Shown here: positions 53,101 to 62,337 of the stretch, piece by piece | Position numbering within the stretch: the first letter of the stretch is position 1 | Layout of the letters: each line of letters opens with the position of its first letter | NCBI GenBank assembly: GCA_046330075.1 | Contig: JAXLTL010000001.1 | Coordinates: 248,001 to 312,000, forward strand | DNA: 64,000 nt | From: JAJTFW01 sp046330075 | GTDB lineage: Bacteria; Bacteroidota; Bacteroidia; AKYH767-A; OLB10 | Direction: 5' to 3' | The notes under the pieces: generated by a model | Told to the model about the DNA's origin: nothing | The model's input: the letters and a program-made list of their open reading frames with translations, nothing else | The model's database searches: none | Translations under genes and position numbers: made by a program

Positions 53101-56100
53101 ATACGATTGAGCATTTCCATTGGCAAATGCATCTGTCCAGGTAGTCTGGTTGAAGTTGCTGACTGAGTCGTAGAGTACAAAACCTGCACCGCTGTTACGG
53201 AAGATTTCGAATTCATTGAATTCATTGCTGGAACCGGTCGGAGTCACCCAGGTGAGCTGAATTTGTCCATTCGCAAGGACACTTACGCAGCGCAAATCCG
53301 GATTGTTGACGATATTACCAATCCAGGTAAATGTATTGGTATCGACGTTTGAGTTACTCACACAACCGCTGTTGTCGGCTATTGAGATCTGGTGGCGAAG
53401 GGTCGTATCACAATCTGTGATGTTTTCTGATGCAGTCAAACCATTGGTGGAACTGATCACAGAGAGGGTGTTTCCGTTCGGATAACTTGACCATACATCA
53501 TATCCTGTCGCAGCAGAGGACGCCAGTGCCGGCAATGCATTCCAGTTCATCACCGCCGATCCAAGTGTCGCATTGGAGGTCGTGAGGTGAATGGAGTGGA
53601 GTGTGGTGCTGTTGGCCGGACTGTTCACCTGACCGGTACATCCCGACTGAGAGAGCATGTAGTATCCATAGGACTGTGCATTGCCATTGGCATTTACATC
53701 GGTCCAGGTGGTCTGGTTGAAGTTACTGATAGAATCATAGAGGGTGAAACCTGTTCCGTTGTCACGCCAGATTTCATACTCGTTAAATTCATTGGATGAT
53801 CCTGCAGGAGTAATCCAGGTGAGCTGAACCTGTCCATTGGGTTGTACACTTACACAACGGAGGTCAGGGTTGCTGACAATGTTGCCGATCCAGGTGAAAT
53901 TGTTGGTGTCGATATTGGAGTTGCTTACACAACCGCTGGCATCTGCAACGGAAATGCGATGCAGCAGCGTGGTATCACAGTCAGTAATCGCTTCTGTGGC
54001 ATTGAGTGCCAGTGTAGAACTGATGACAGATAAAGTGTTTCCATTCGGATAGCTGGACCAAACATCATAGCCTGTTGCAGCAGAGGTTGGAAGAAGCGGT
54101 AACCCGTTCCAGCTCAGATTTGCTGAGCCCAGTGTAGCATTGGAAGTAGTCAGATAAATAGATGAGAGTGTGGCACTGTTGGCCGGACTGTTTACCTGTC
54201 CTGTACATCCCGATTGCGAGAGCATGTAATAGGAGTAGGATTGTGCATTACCATTCGCAAAGGCATCCGTCCAGGTGGTCTGATTAAAGTTGCTGATAGA
54301 ATCATAGCGTACAAAACCGGAACCATTGTTTCTCCAGATTTCATATTCGTTGAATTCGCCACTGGACCCGGATGGTGTAAGCCAGGTGAGTTGTATCTGT
54401 CCGTTCGGTTGTACACTTACGCAGCGCAGATCAGGGTTGTTGACGATGTTGCCGATCCAGGTGAAGTTGTTTGTATCAATGTTGGAATTGCTGACACATC
54501 CGCTGTTGTCACTCATCGTGATCCGATGACGAAGTGTGGTATCACAATTCAGAATGGCCTCAGTATATGTTAAGCTGGCGGTTGACCAGATATAAGATAA
54601 AGTGTTTCCGGTTGGGTAACTTGACTCGACACCATATCCTGCAGGGTTTGAAGTTGGAAGAGCCGGAAGCGCAGTCCAGTTCAGAATGGCTGATCCAAGT
54701 GTAGCGTTCGACGTGGTCAGGTAGATAGAACTGAGTGTAGCACTGTTGGCCGGACTGTTTACCTGTCCGGTGCAACCGGATTGAGAAAGCATGTAATACG
54801 AATACGACTGCGCATTACCATTGGCATTTACATCGGTCCAGGTGGTCTGGTTGAAGTTGCTGATTGAATCATACAATACGAAACCGGAACCATTGTTTCT
54901 CCAGATTTCATATTCATTGAATTCTCCGCTGGATCCTGACGGAGTAATCCAGGTAAGCTGGATTTGTCCGTTGGGCTGAACACTTACACAACGCAGATCA
55001 GGATTGTTAACGATGTTTCCGATCCAGGTGAAAGTATTGGTGTCGATGTTTGAGTTGCTCACACAGCCGCAGGCATCCGCAAGTGATATCTGATGGCGAA
55101 GAGTTGTATCACAATTGGTGATGGCTTCTGATGCCGTTAATGCCAGCGTAGAAGATATCTTGGTGAAGGTATTGCCAGTCGGATAGCTTGACCAGACATC
55201 ATAACCGGTTGCAGCAGATGAAGCAATAGCGGGTAAGGCTGTCCAGTTCATAATCGCAGAACCAAGTGTTGCATTGGATGTCGTCAGATGGATCGAATTC
55301 AGTGTGCTGCTGTTTGACGGGCTGTTTACCTGTCCGGTGCAACCTGACTGTGATAACATGTAGTAACCATACGACTGTGCATTACCATTAACGTTAACGT
55401 CAGTCCAGGTGGTCTGGTTGAAGTTGCTGACAGAATCTACGAGCGAGAAGCCAGCACCATTGTTTCTCCAGATTTCATACTCGTTGAATTCACCGTTTGA
55501 ACCGGTTGGAGCCAGCCAGGTAAGCTGAATCTGTCCGTTAGGCTGAACACTTACACACCGCAGATCCGGATTGTTTACGATATTTCCAATCCAGGTATAG
55601 GTGTTGGTGGCGATATTACTTTTCGAGATGCAGCCCAGATTATCATTAACCCAGACCTGATGACTGATCAGGGTGTCGCAATGATAAATCGGATGCTGGT
55701 ACAACAAGAGCGCTGTATCACCAATCAACTGCAGCGTTCCGGCTGCATTGTAGGTGTTGTAAATGGTGTACTGACCTGTTGTTGATGTTGGCGGAAGCGG
55801 AGTAGATAATGCAGTCCAGTTCAGATTGGCCTGACCTACAACTCCGGCGGTAGTAAGGAAAATCGAACTGAGTGAATTACCAACTGATCCGTTCGTGGCT
55901 TGTCCTGTACATCCACTTTGTGTAACCAGATAATAGGTGTACGGTTGTGCGTTACCGTTAGCCGTCAGATCAGTGTAGGTGGTTGTACCGCTGCCGGAAA
56001 CAGAGTCAATGAGTGTAAAACCGGCCCCGCCGTTTCTCCAGATTTCATATTCGTTGAAGTTGGTCCAGCTCGTAGGTGTTGGATTTTCCCAGGTCAGCTG

Positions 56101-59100
56101 GATAGTTCCGTTCGGATTCACAGAAACACAACGCAACATCGGATTGTTGATGATGTTACCAACATATGTGAATACATCATTGTCAGCAGAACTTACAGAG
56201 GTACAGGGTGCATTATCATCCAGCTCAATTCGGTATTCGTATGGAACATTACAAATGGCAATGGTATCTCTGAAGGTCAGGTTATTGGTAGTTCCGATTT
56301 GCACGTATGCACCAACCCCTGTTGACCTTCTCATTACCCGATAAGGTACTGCAGCACTGGCGAGTTTGGGTGTATGCAACGCATTCCAGGAAAGATCCGC
56401 AAACCCGAGGTTTGCATTGCTTACAGAGAGTAACATCGATTGCAACGTGTCGCTGGTGGATCCGTTGGTGGTGATACCATCACAACCAGAAAGGTTCTTG
56501 AGGTAATAGTAGTGGACTGCAGTATTTGCACCGGCACCACTATGGGTCCAGGAGGTAGCAGTCGTGGTTACTGTAGTAAGTTTGGTGTAAGGGCCGGCAG
56601 GTGATGTGGCATGATAAATTTCTGTTCCCGCAAAGAAGTTGTTGGGATCAGGTGCGGCTACCCAGGTGATTTGAACATCGCCATTGGCCTGTACTGCCAG
56701 ACAGCGGATCTCGGGATTATCAATAATATCTCCCTGCGATGTGAAATTATTTCCATCTATGGATGAGGTGGAGATACAACCGGAAGCATCGGCAATCTCT
56801 ACTTTGTATTCGATGATTGTATCGCAAAGCACAATGGTGTCCTGATAGGATAATCCGGTGGTGTCACCAATAAGCGTCCAGGCAACCGTTGGCGGAATCC
56901 GGCGGTAGACATTGTAGATACCGGTTGAAGTGGTAGGTAATGGCGTATGAATCGCTGTCCAGCTGAGATTTGCAAATCCCATCGTCGGGTTGTTTGCAGT
57001 GAGCAGCATGGAGGCAAGTGTGTCGCTGCTTGGCACCGATTCATCGGTACTTGTTGCGTCGCATCCGGCAGTGGTGGTAACAAAATAATAATTGATCTGA
57101 ACCTGTCCGTTGGCACCTGTATGCGTAAACGTGTTGGCCGCGTAGTTGGTGACGAATCCGATATTGGTATAAGGTCCGGCCAGGCTCGTTGCCTGATAAA
57201 CGGTATAACCGGCAAAGTAGGAGGCCGTATCAACGGAGCCTACCCAGCTGACCTGAATATCTCCATTGGATAGAACGTTGACACATCGCAAAGAGGGGGA
57301 TTTAATGACAGGAGTTGCAGCCTGGAGGTTGGCTCCTTCAATGTTCGACCGTGAACTGCAGTTGGCGACTGATGTATCTCTTACTTCAATTCGGTAATTG
57401 ATTGAATCGTTACAAACCGTTACAGGGTCGAGATAACTGAGGCTGGTTGTGGAATCCAGCAATGCCCATACATTGGAGCCGGCGGGTGCCTGTTCTTTCC
57501 AGATATAATATTTCCCGGTGGTGGTGGAATGCAACGGCGACTCAAGTGGTGTCCAGCTAAGCGACGCGTTAGTTCCTACTTGCGTAACATTGAGATAGAT
57601 CGTTGAAAGGGTATCGGAAATAGTTCTCGGTAACAGATCACATCCCGAACCGGTGGTGATGTAATATGACACAGCTCCTGCATTGGCATTTGCGGTAAGA
57701 TCCGAATAATGCAATACAGTATCATAATTCATGATGCTGAATCCTTTTACACTGTCGATCAGCGTATATGGTCCGCCTGTTCCGGTAGTTGAACGATAAA
57801 TGTAAAAGGCCTTGAAGTACTTATTGGTATCTCCGTCAACATCCCTCGGGGGTAAAAACGTCAACGAGGTAGTTCCGTTAGGATTTACATCCAGACATTT
57901 GAAGCGTGCAGGATTTACGGGAGGAGGAGCAAGTACAACGATGGTAAAAGTGTTGAAGTTCACCGAAGGTGAAGGACAGAAATTATCGGTCACTTTGAAC
58001 ACGAAATTATAGACCGATTTAATGGTCACACACCCCAGGTTATGAGGCAGGTGATTACAGTCTGTTACCCACTTGAACTTAAAGGCCAGGAAGGAGGGTT
58101 TCCAGATCGGTTGTATCGGTGCAACCGTGTCCAACAGATCAGAATTACCTCCGGTTACTTTTTCCAGAACCGCACAGGGGGGATAGGGACATCCTGTTGA
58201 GGTGCTGGTAAAGTTAGTCCCGAACATTACGCTGGTTGCCGAAAGTGATATACTCTGATTCAGGTATGGCGGACCGTTTTTCAAGATTTCAAAATCGGTC
58301 GCCCACATCGAATATTCAACGGTATCGCCTGCAAAAACTGTGTCGATCACATCTGTATATTTATTTCCCCCTGCATCAACGATATCCGGTGAAGTATTTA
58401 AGGCGCCAAAGTGAGGTGCCACATTCGGCATATTACATCCGGCAATCAGTGCAATCTGGATTTCCCTGAAAATTTCGGATACTTTGATACCGCATTTGTA
58501 GGCTGTTACTTTGGTTACGGTAACGAAAGCGCCTGCTGTTACCGACCGGAACATCACCACTCCGGTACTCTGGTTGAGTGTGGCGGAGACGTTTGATGGA
58601 TTAATGGCAGGACCCGGCATCGGGTTGTTATAGGCATAATTGGGAGCAAATGGATAGTTGGTTCCGGGATAAACGTTGCCGGCCAGCGGGCGACCCCATT
58701 CGTAAACAAGCGAATCAAGTTCAATATCTACTGCGTTCGCGTTGTAGTAGGTAGTATCACCGGTGCAGGTTGCTAATTGTGGTCTTTCCGCAAAGGCAGG
58801 TGAGCTGTCATAACAAGGATTGGTATTGGTCGCATTGTACGGATACATCACCGCACGCAGAATAAATTCTCCGGAACCTGTATTTGACAAATTGGTAATG
58901 GCCGCATTCCTGCAGCAATCAGAATAATAAAAATACCAGCCTGTTGCCGGTGGAACACCGGTAATGAATAGCGGATTTGATTGATAAACGAATTCTTCAA
59001 CTGCGTTCGGATATCCGCCCGGTGAACCACAGGTAGGACAGCCGGGACCTTGCGGCGAGATGTCTGTCTGTGTCACCAGCGCACAGTTGATCGAACCCAC

Positions 59101-59307
59101 AGGGGCGTTCGTTTGCAACGTGATAGAGCCGGGGCCGGGAATACCGTTACAATCCCGGTATAACTTTACGTTAAACTGGAATTTTCCGACGTTGGGTCCG
59201 GAAGTAATGCACGTCCAGGTGATCTCTCCACCCATAAGGTGGGACGCTCGAAGTGAAGTGCTCCAGCCGAAAATCAGCAGAAGAAGCAGCGGTAGAAGTT
59301 TTTTCAT
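50161..59307 (-). CDS. Giant fibronectin-III-repeat surface protein with T9SS type B (CHU_C) C-terminus
   Basis: ATG 59307 (M-K-K-L-L-P-L-L-L-L-L) starts a clean signal peptide and gives 3048 residues. The N-terminal ~450 residues (S-H-L-M-G-G-E-I-T-W) form the cysteine-rich domain common to large Bacteroidota gliding-associated proteins. About 11 paired fn3-like units follow (A module: R-C-V-S-V-Q-P-N-G-Q-I-Q-L-T-W; B module: S-S-Y-P-x-G-N ... C-D-T-T-L). Five or more units are nearly identical. Further fn3-like domains lead to the C-terminal CHU_C domain (I-P-S-A-F-T-P-D-G-K-N-P, Y-N-R-W-G-Q-K-V-Y). It should be an extended, T9SS-exported surface fibre involved in adhesion or gliding; the ligand is unknown. 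Confidence 0.92.
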   Translation of the reverse strand: MKKLLPLLLLLIFGWSTSLRASHLMGGEITWTCITSGPNVGKFQFNVKLYRDCNGIPGPGSITLQTNAPVGSINCALVTQTDISPQGPGCPTCGSPGGYPNAVEEFVYQSNPLFITGVPPATGWYFYYSDCCRNAAITNLSNTGSGEFILRAVMYPYNATNTNPCYDSSPAFAERPQLATCTGDTTYYNANAVDIELDSLVYEWGRPLAGNVYPGTNYPFAPNYAYNNPMPGPAINPSNVSATLNQSTGVVMFRSVTAGAFVTVTKVTAYKCGIKVSEIFREIQIALIAGCNMPNVAPHFGALNTSPDIVDAGGNKYTDVIDTVFAGDTVEYSMWATDFEILKNGPPYLNQSISLSATSVMFGTNFTSTSTGCPYPPCAVLEKVTGGNSDLLDTVAPIQPIWKPSFLAFKFKWVTDCNHLPHNLGCVTIKSVYNFVFKVTDNFCPSPSVNFNTFTIVVLAPPPVNPARFKCLDVNPNGTTSLTFLPPRDVDGDTNKYFKAFYIYRSTTGTGGPYTLIDSVKGFSIMNYDTVLHYSDLTANANAGAVSYYITTGSGCDLLPRTISDTLSTIYLNVTQVGTNASLSWTPLESPLHSTTTGKYYIWKEQAPAGSNVWALLDSTTSLSYLDPVTVCNDSINYRIEVRDTSVANCSSRSNIEGANLQAATPVIKSPSLRCVNVLSNGDIQVSWVGSVDTASYFAGYTVYQATSLAGPYTNIGFVTNYAANTFTHTGANGQVQINYYFVTTTAGCDATSTDESVPSSDTLASMLLTANNPTMGFANLSWTAIHTPLPTTSTGIYNVYRRIPPTVAWTLIGDTTGLSYQDTIVLCDTIIEYKVEIADASGCISTSSIDGNNFTSQGDIIDNPEIRCLAVQANGDVQITWVAAPDPNNFFAGTEIYHATSPAGPYTKLTTVTTTATSWTHSGAGANTAVHYYYLKNLSGCDGITTNGSTSDTLQSMLLSVSNANLGFADLSWNALHTPKLASAAVPYRVMRRSTGVGAYVQIGTTNNLTFRDTIAICNVPYEYRIELDDNAPCTSVSSADNDVFTYVGNIINNPMLRCVSVNPNGTIQLTWENPTPTSWTNFNEYEIWRNGGAGFTLIDSVSGSGTTTYTDLTANGNAQPYTYYLVTQSGCTGQATNGSVGNSLSSIFLTTAGVVGQANLNWTALSTPLPPTSTTGQYTIYNTYNAAGTLQLIGDTALLLYQHPIYHCDTLISHQVWVNDNLGCISKSNIATNTYTWIGNIVNNPDLRCVSVQPNGQIQLTWLAPTGSNGEFNEYEIWRNNGAGFSLVDSVSNFNQTTWTDVNVNGNAQSYGYYMLSQSGCTGQVNSPSNSSTLNSIHLTTSNATLGSAIMNWTALPAIASSAATGYDVWSSYPTGNTFTKISSTLALTASEAITNCDTTLRHQISLADACGCVSNSNIDTNTFTWIGNIVNNPDLRCVSVQPNGQIQLTWITPSGSSGEFNEYEIWRNNGSGFVLYDSISNFNQTTWTDVNANGNAQSYSYYMLSQSGCTGQVNSPANSATLSSIYLTTSNATLGSAILNWTALPALPTSNPAGYGVESSYPTGNTLSYIWSTASLTYTEAILNCDTTLRHRITMSDNSGCVSNSNIDTNNFTWIGNIVNNPDLRCVSVQPNGQIQLTWLTPSGSSGEFNEYEIWRNNGSGFVRYDSISNFNQTTWTDAFANGNAQSYSYYMLSQSGCTGQVNSPANSATLSSIYLTTSNATLGSANLSWNGLPLLPTSAATGYDVWSSYPNGNTLSVISSTLALNATEAITDCDTTLLHRISVADASGCVSNSNIDTNNFTWIGNIVSNPDLRCVSVQPNGQVQLTWITPAGSSNEFNEYEIWRDNGTGFTLYDSISNFNQTTWTDVNANGNAQSYGYYMLSQSGCTGQVNSPANSTTLHSIHLTTSNATLGSAVMNWNALPALASSAATGYDVWSSYPNGNTLSVISSTNGLTASENITDCDTTLRHQISIADNSGCVSNSNVDTNTFTWIGNIVNNPDLRCVSVLANGQIQLTWVTPTGSSNEFNEFEIFRNSGAGFVLYDSVSNFNQTTWTDAFANGNAQSYAYYMRSQSGCTGQVDNGSTSATLNSIYLTTTSSTLGQANLNWNALPLLPTSAATGYDVWSSYPNGNALSVISSTQTLSAVEAISNCDTTLRHQISVADNSGCTSFSNIDTNTFTYIGNVIDHPELRCASVLPNGQVQLTWVNPTPSTWDNFNQYNIWRNTGAGFTLIDSIETNTITGYLDATANGNAGSVSYYLQTKSGCTGQTDPSAIGGSANGNTLRTIYLVVSGGNTTTATLNWNAVSTPLLATASGNYTIEREYPGGSGNWSTAGTTSNTTWQEPLTLCVDSVNYRVSTGDAQGCTSMSNVDGEIFVDHHIPAPPSTRCASVQVNGHVDLSWVIPTDTGQGFANYKIYRAAAASGPYSLITTITNYATSTFTDNTVNAQGGSYYYYITTQTSCGGETSPGSDTLRTIKVDVINNNGVAIVTWNPIHNPELATATQQYTVYKEYPAGTWSIVGNTTAPVYQWFDTINVCSAVINYRVATGDAIGCTSNSSIDGDLFHDVTRPDVALLDTVSLDPLNPSQVSISWLPSPSGDVVGYIIYHFNGASWDSIGGLTGINASYFLDNNPAAALAPQRYSIAAFDSCGNVSNIGVSHNTLFITAKLDICRSAIDLRWNPYINMVGGVGQYNVYVSENGGPYTYLASVPGSNMTYSHTTLNNGSEYCYFVQAQGNTVSRTASSNTACEIANLLTLPTFSYLKKATVIDLRRVVVECYVDTANNPDVSKYKLQRAFDKNGPFTTVSAISYTGQPIISFNDFSARTDQYSYYYRVITIDSCGNEVLTSNIGRTILLTGQPDFNLVNKMTWNIYEEWLGNVSNYSLFRSVDGIWSPTPIVVVNNGTVNYDDDIADLYKYPNYSGKFCYRIEAYEGPGNTYGFKDTSISNEFCLVQEPHLFIPSAFTPDGKNPIFKPEFIYIDAKNFYFVVYNRWGQKVYETRTPGEGWDGTYQGNIAPEGTYAYTVRIFGTNGQEIEKSGSVTLLR
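52700..55600 (-). repeat. Exact 567-nt tandem repeat inside the giant gene
   Basis: The same landmark (acttac or acttgc, in the codons of the C-V-S-V segment) falls at 52714, 53281, 53848, 54415, 54982 and 55549, five intervals of exactly 567 nt (189 codons). The next landmark to the right, at 56122, is 573 nt away. Neighbouring sequence is highly alike between copies. Boundaries given are approximate. Confidence 0.9.
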
Positions 59308-59334
59308 GGGGATAACTAGATAACGCGTGATGGA

Positions 59335-59366
59335 CAAATTTACTGATAACCTTACATTTATACAAA
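59335..59366 (-). promoter_or_regulatory. Promoter of the giant T9SS gene (-33 and -7 boxes)
   Basis: On the minus strand a TTTG (59363-59366) is followed after 20 nt by TAAATTTG (59335-59342). This is the full Bacteroidota TTTG-N19-21-TAnnTTTG pattern, about 28 nt before the ATG, and is the best promoter match in the window. Confidence 0.65.
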
Positions 59367-59727
59367 GCCTTTAGAGGGAAAGCTGCCGGACCCTTGAATG
59401 GGTAATAATTGAATTGACACCCTTCAGTGACCGTTTGACTGTGATTGTTCAAATCTGAAACCTGTTGGACTATCCTAAAAAACTGATAATCAGTAATTAT
59501 ATATGTAAATATTTTGTTTTTTTACAAAAAAAGTGAAGTTTATGAACAGGTACAATTTTCTTTGGAAATCCGCTCCAGGCGCTAAAATTTTACTATATTA
59601 GTGAAAATGATTGATTGAGGGAATTTCTTGTCGTTTTGAACGCGTAAGAATTTTGACAAATAATTTACTGTTTTCCGACAAAACCTTGCAGAATGACGCG
59701 TTTCAGCCCGATTTAGCCAAAATGCAC

Positions 59728-59762
59728 GATGCCCGCACATTTGATTTCAATGTGCAGGCATC
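59728..59762 (-). terminator. 14-bp hairpin after the M16 peptidase operon
   Basis: The arms gatgcccgcacatt / aatgtgcaggcatc have one mismatch and a 7-nt loop. The minus-strand sequence after it (CGTGCATTTTGG) has only a short T-run, so it is a moderate terminator or RNA-end stabiliser. Confidence 0.5.
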
Positions 59763-59823
59763 TTAGGAGGATCAGGCAGGCTGCCGTTCTGTCCGTGAAG
59801 ATATTTTTGACGGGAAAACCGAC

Positions 59824-61092
59824 TTATTTCCCTGCAACAATCTCAAACAGTTGCTCCTGATTCAGGTAGTGTTGGGCCAGTTGTCGTAACTGTTCGGCGG
59901 TAACGGTACGGATCTCCTCAAGGTAGCGTGCATAGTAATCATCAGATTGTTCGTGCAGACAAATGATTTTATGCCGGTCAGCCTGTGCAAAAGGACCGTC
60001 TATGCTGCGTTGAAATCCTCCGATCATATAATTGCGCACCAACTGAAGTTCAGTTTCAGGAATCAGATCTTCCCTTAACCGTTGCAGTTCGTGGTAGATT
60101 TCTTTCACTGCAGCTTCTCTCACGTCAGCACCAACGTCTGTAGTGATGAAAAAATAACCATCGCTGAAATGACTGACCAGTCCGGAACCGATACCGTACG
60201 TGTAGCCCTTGTCTTCGCGGATGTTAGACATCAGCCTGGAACCAAAGTATCCTCCAAGTACAGTGTTGAGCACAGTAAACGGAAAGAAATCAGGATGACT
60301 GCGGTTGAACATGATCCGGCCAATACGAATAGCTGACTGAATCGCATCTTTCTTTTCAATCAGTTTTCGTTCAGGTGATAATGCAGGTACCGGAATTTGA
60401 CCGACTGTTCCTCTCTTGAATCCGGTCTGCTGAACGAAGTCTTTGATCGTTTGCAGCGTTCGGTTGTCAGGTTGCCCGGAAACAATGATTGCCCTTAAAC
60501 CTTCGAGATAATTTCTTCTGTGGAATTGCCGGAAAACATCCGTTGACAAGGCATCGTAATGCTCCGGAGCACTCATCATTCCTAACGGATGAGCGTTACC
60601 GTAAAGTGCATGCAGGAAATTTCTCCTTGCCAGAAAATCTACTTTGCTCATTCCGACAGCGAGCCGTTGTTTGCCCTGAATACGGAAGGTCTGGATTTCC
60701 TTCTCCGGGTAAATAGGGTCAGTTAAAGCTTCTGCAAACAAGGGCAGTGTTTCCTGCGTGAACTTGTTCAGTGAGAAGAGCGTGACACTGGCCCAGTCAG
60801 GTCCGTTTTCTGCCTGAAAGTAGGCGCCGTAATAGTCCAGCAATTCGGCAAGTTCCGCAGAGCTGTATTTTGAAGTGCCTTCGTCCAGTAAATCGTTCGC
60901 CGCTGAGGCGAGCAGCGGTTGCACAGAGGAGGTTGTGCCGGCTGCGAAAACGAATTCAATCTTCACAATATCCTGACTTCCTGCCCGGATGATGAGCAGG
61001 GGAATATCTCCGTCAAGCGGGATCTGTTCTGCTTTGCTCAGACTTATTTTTTCCGGAATCCGGGTTTCAGGTGCTTGAGTTCTGTTTAACAT
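59824..61092 (-). CDS. M16-family peptidase-like protein, catalytically inactive partner
   Basis: The 422-residue protein has the two-lobed M16 fold (I-K-I/V-E-F-V-F-A-A-G-T-T ... R-I-M-F-N-R-S-H-P-D), but where active members have HxxEH it reads A-N-D-L-L-D-E-G-T, so the zinc site is missing. It retains the R-x5-Y-T-Y-G-I-G-S-G substrate-binding motif near the C-terminal half. Bacterial M16B proteins often pair an active HxxEH subunit with an R/Y subunit like this one. Its start lies 2 nt after the active partner's stop. Confidence 0.92.
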   Translation of the reverse strand: MLNRTQAPETRIPEKISLSKAEQIPLDGDIPLLIIRAGSQDIVKIEFVFAAGTTSSVQPLLASAANDLLDEGTSKYSSAELAELLDYYGAYFQAENGPDWASVTLFSLNKFTQETLPLFAEALTDPIYPEKEIQTFRIQGKQRLAVGMSKVDFLARRNFLHALYGNAHPLGMMSAPEHYDALSTDVFRQFHRRNYLEGLRAIIVSGQPDNRTLQTIKDFVQQTGFKRGTVGQIPVPALSPERKLIEKKDAIQSAIRIGRIMFNRSHPDFFPFTVLNTVLGGYFGSRLMSNIREDKGYTYGIGSGLVSHFSDGYFFITTDVGADVREAAVKEIYHELQRLREDLIPETELQLVRNYMIGGFQRSIDGPFAQADRHKIICLHEQSDDYYARYLEEIRTVTAEQLRQLAQHYLNQEQLFEIVAGK

Positions 61093-61094
61093 AT

Positions 61095-62330
61095 TCAGTT
61101 TTTCGCTTTATATCGGAGAATAGAACAATTGCCGGGAATGAGTATTTTTCTGGCTACTTCCTGGATCTGATCAGCGGTGACAGCCCGGTAAAGATCAGTC
61201 TGGCGATTGCATAATTCCGCATCTCCCAAAAGCTCAAAGTAAGCCAGATTGAGTGCTTTATTGCCGATGCTCATTTCTGAAAATTCCAATGTGGCTTCCG
61301 ACTTGTTTTTTACTTTCTGAAGTTCTTTTTCGGTAATATCAACTTTTACTTTTTCGAGCTCATCAAGAATGGCTTTCTCTGCGTCTTCCATGCTTACACC
61401 ATTCACCAGTTTCCCTTCCACCAGAAACAGGCTTTTATCGAGATCACCCATGAGGTAAGCATTCAGGTCGGTGAAGAGCCCGGCCTCTTTCACCAGCCGC
61501 TGATATAACCTTGATGATTTTCCTCTGGAAAGAATATCAGACAATAAATCGGTCGCATAAAATTCCTCATCATACCTGGAGCAGCAATGCCAGGTCATAT
61601 ACAGGTGTGAATTGGGAACATCGCGCTCTACTTCCAGTAATCGTTTTTCAGTCTGAACCGGCTCCGCAGGTAACTGTCGTACCGGAACATCCGCTTTGGG
61701 AATTGGCGCAAACCATTTATCACATAACGCCTTTGCTGTTTCTACAGAACAGTCACCTGCAAGGGTAAGGATTGCGTTGTTGGGCGCATACCATTTCCGG
61801 AAGAAGGATTTAACATCTTCCAGTGTTGCATCTTCAATATGCTTGATTTCTTTTCCAATGGTTGCCCATTGATAAGGATGAACCCGGTAGGCAAGTGGCC
61901 GCAATAACAGCCATACATCGCCGTAAGGCTGGTTTAAATACCGCTGCTTGAATTCTTCAACGACTACTGAACGCTGTACATCCAGGCTTTTTTCTGTAAA
62001 GGCCAGACTAAGCATTCGGTCACTTTCCAGCCAGAAGGCCGTCTCCAGATTCTGTGAAGGAATCGTCAGATAGTAGTTGGTGATGTCGTTATTGGTAAAT
62101 GCGTTGTTTTCCCCACCGGCAATCTGTAAAGGTTCGTCATAGCTGGGTATGTTGACGGAGCCTCCAAACATCAGGTGTTCAAAGAGATGGGCAAAGCCGG
62201 TTTTGTCGGGTGTTTCATCACGTGCACCTACATTGTAGAGTATATTTACTGCCACCAGCGGTGTAGTGTTGTCTTCGTGTACAATTACAGTGAGACCATT
62301 ATCTAGTTTGAATTTTTCAAATTGAATCAT
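61095..62330 (-). CDS. M16-family zinc peptidase, active subunit
   Basis: I use ATG 62330 (M-I-Q-F-E-K-F-K-L-D-N-G-L), the usual M16 beginning and just past the upstream stop, giving 411 residues. The inverted zinc motif H-L-F-E-H is at 48-52, with further glutamate ligands expected downstream (V-E-E-F-K-Q-R region). No signal peptide is seen, so it should act in the cytoplasm, or its export route is unclear. It forms a likely heterodimer with the inactive M16 protein after it, degrading peptides. Confidence 0.93.
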   Translation of the reverse strand: MIQFEKFKLDNGLTVIVHEDNTTPLVAVNILYNVGARDETPDKTGFAHLFEHLMFGGSVNIPSYDEPLQIAGGENNAFTNNDITNYYLTIPSQNLETAFWLESDRMLSLAFTEKSLDVQRSVVVEEFKQRYLNQPYGDVWLLLRPLAYRVHPYQWATIGKEIKHIEDATLEDVKSFFRKWYAPNNAILTLAGDCSVETAKALCDKWFAPIPKADVPVRQLPAEPVQTEKRLLEVERDVPNSHLYMTWHCCSRYDEEFYATDLLSDILSRGKSSRLYQRLVKEAGLFTDLNAYLMGDLDKSLFLVEGKLVNGVSMEDAEKAILDELEKVKVDITEKELQKVKNKSEATLEFSEMSIGNKALNLAYFELLGDAELCNRQTDLYRAVTADQIQEVARKILIPGNCSILRYKAKN

Positions 62331-62337
62331 GCGCTTT

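Larger units (their letters stand above)
59308..59823. other. 516-nt AT-rich intergenic region
   Basis: It contains the promoter of the giant gene at its left end, poly-T/poly-A stretches around 59515-59532, and a hairpin near the M16 gene at its right end. I find no convincing gene; the only short plus-strand frame (59542-59601, 19 codons) has no support. Confidence 0.6.

Noticed and set aside
52700..55600. CRISPR or non-coding satellite
   Set aside because: The period is an exact multiple of three and the frame is open through all copies of an fn3-repeat protein.
59542..59601. 19-codon plus-strand frame in the intergenic region
   Set aside because: It has no promoter match, no conservation evidence and a length within chance expectation.
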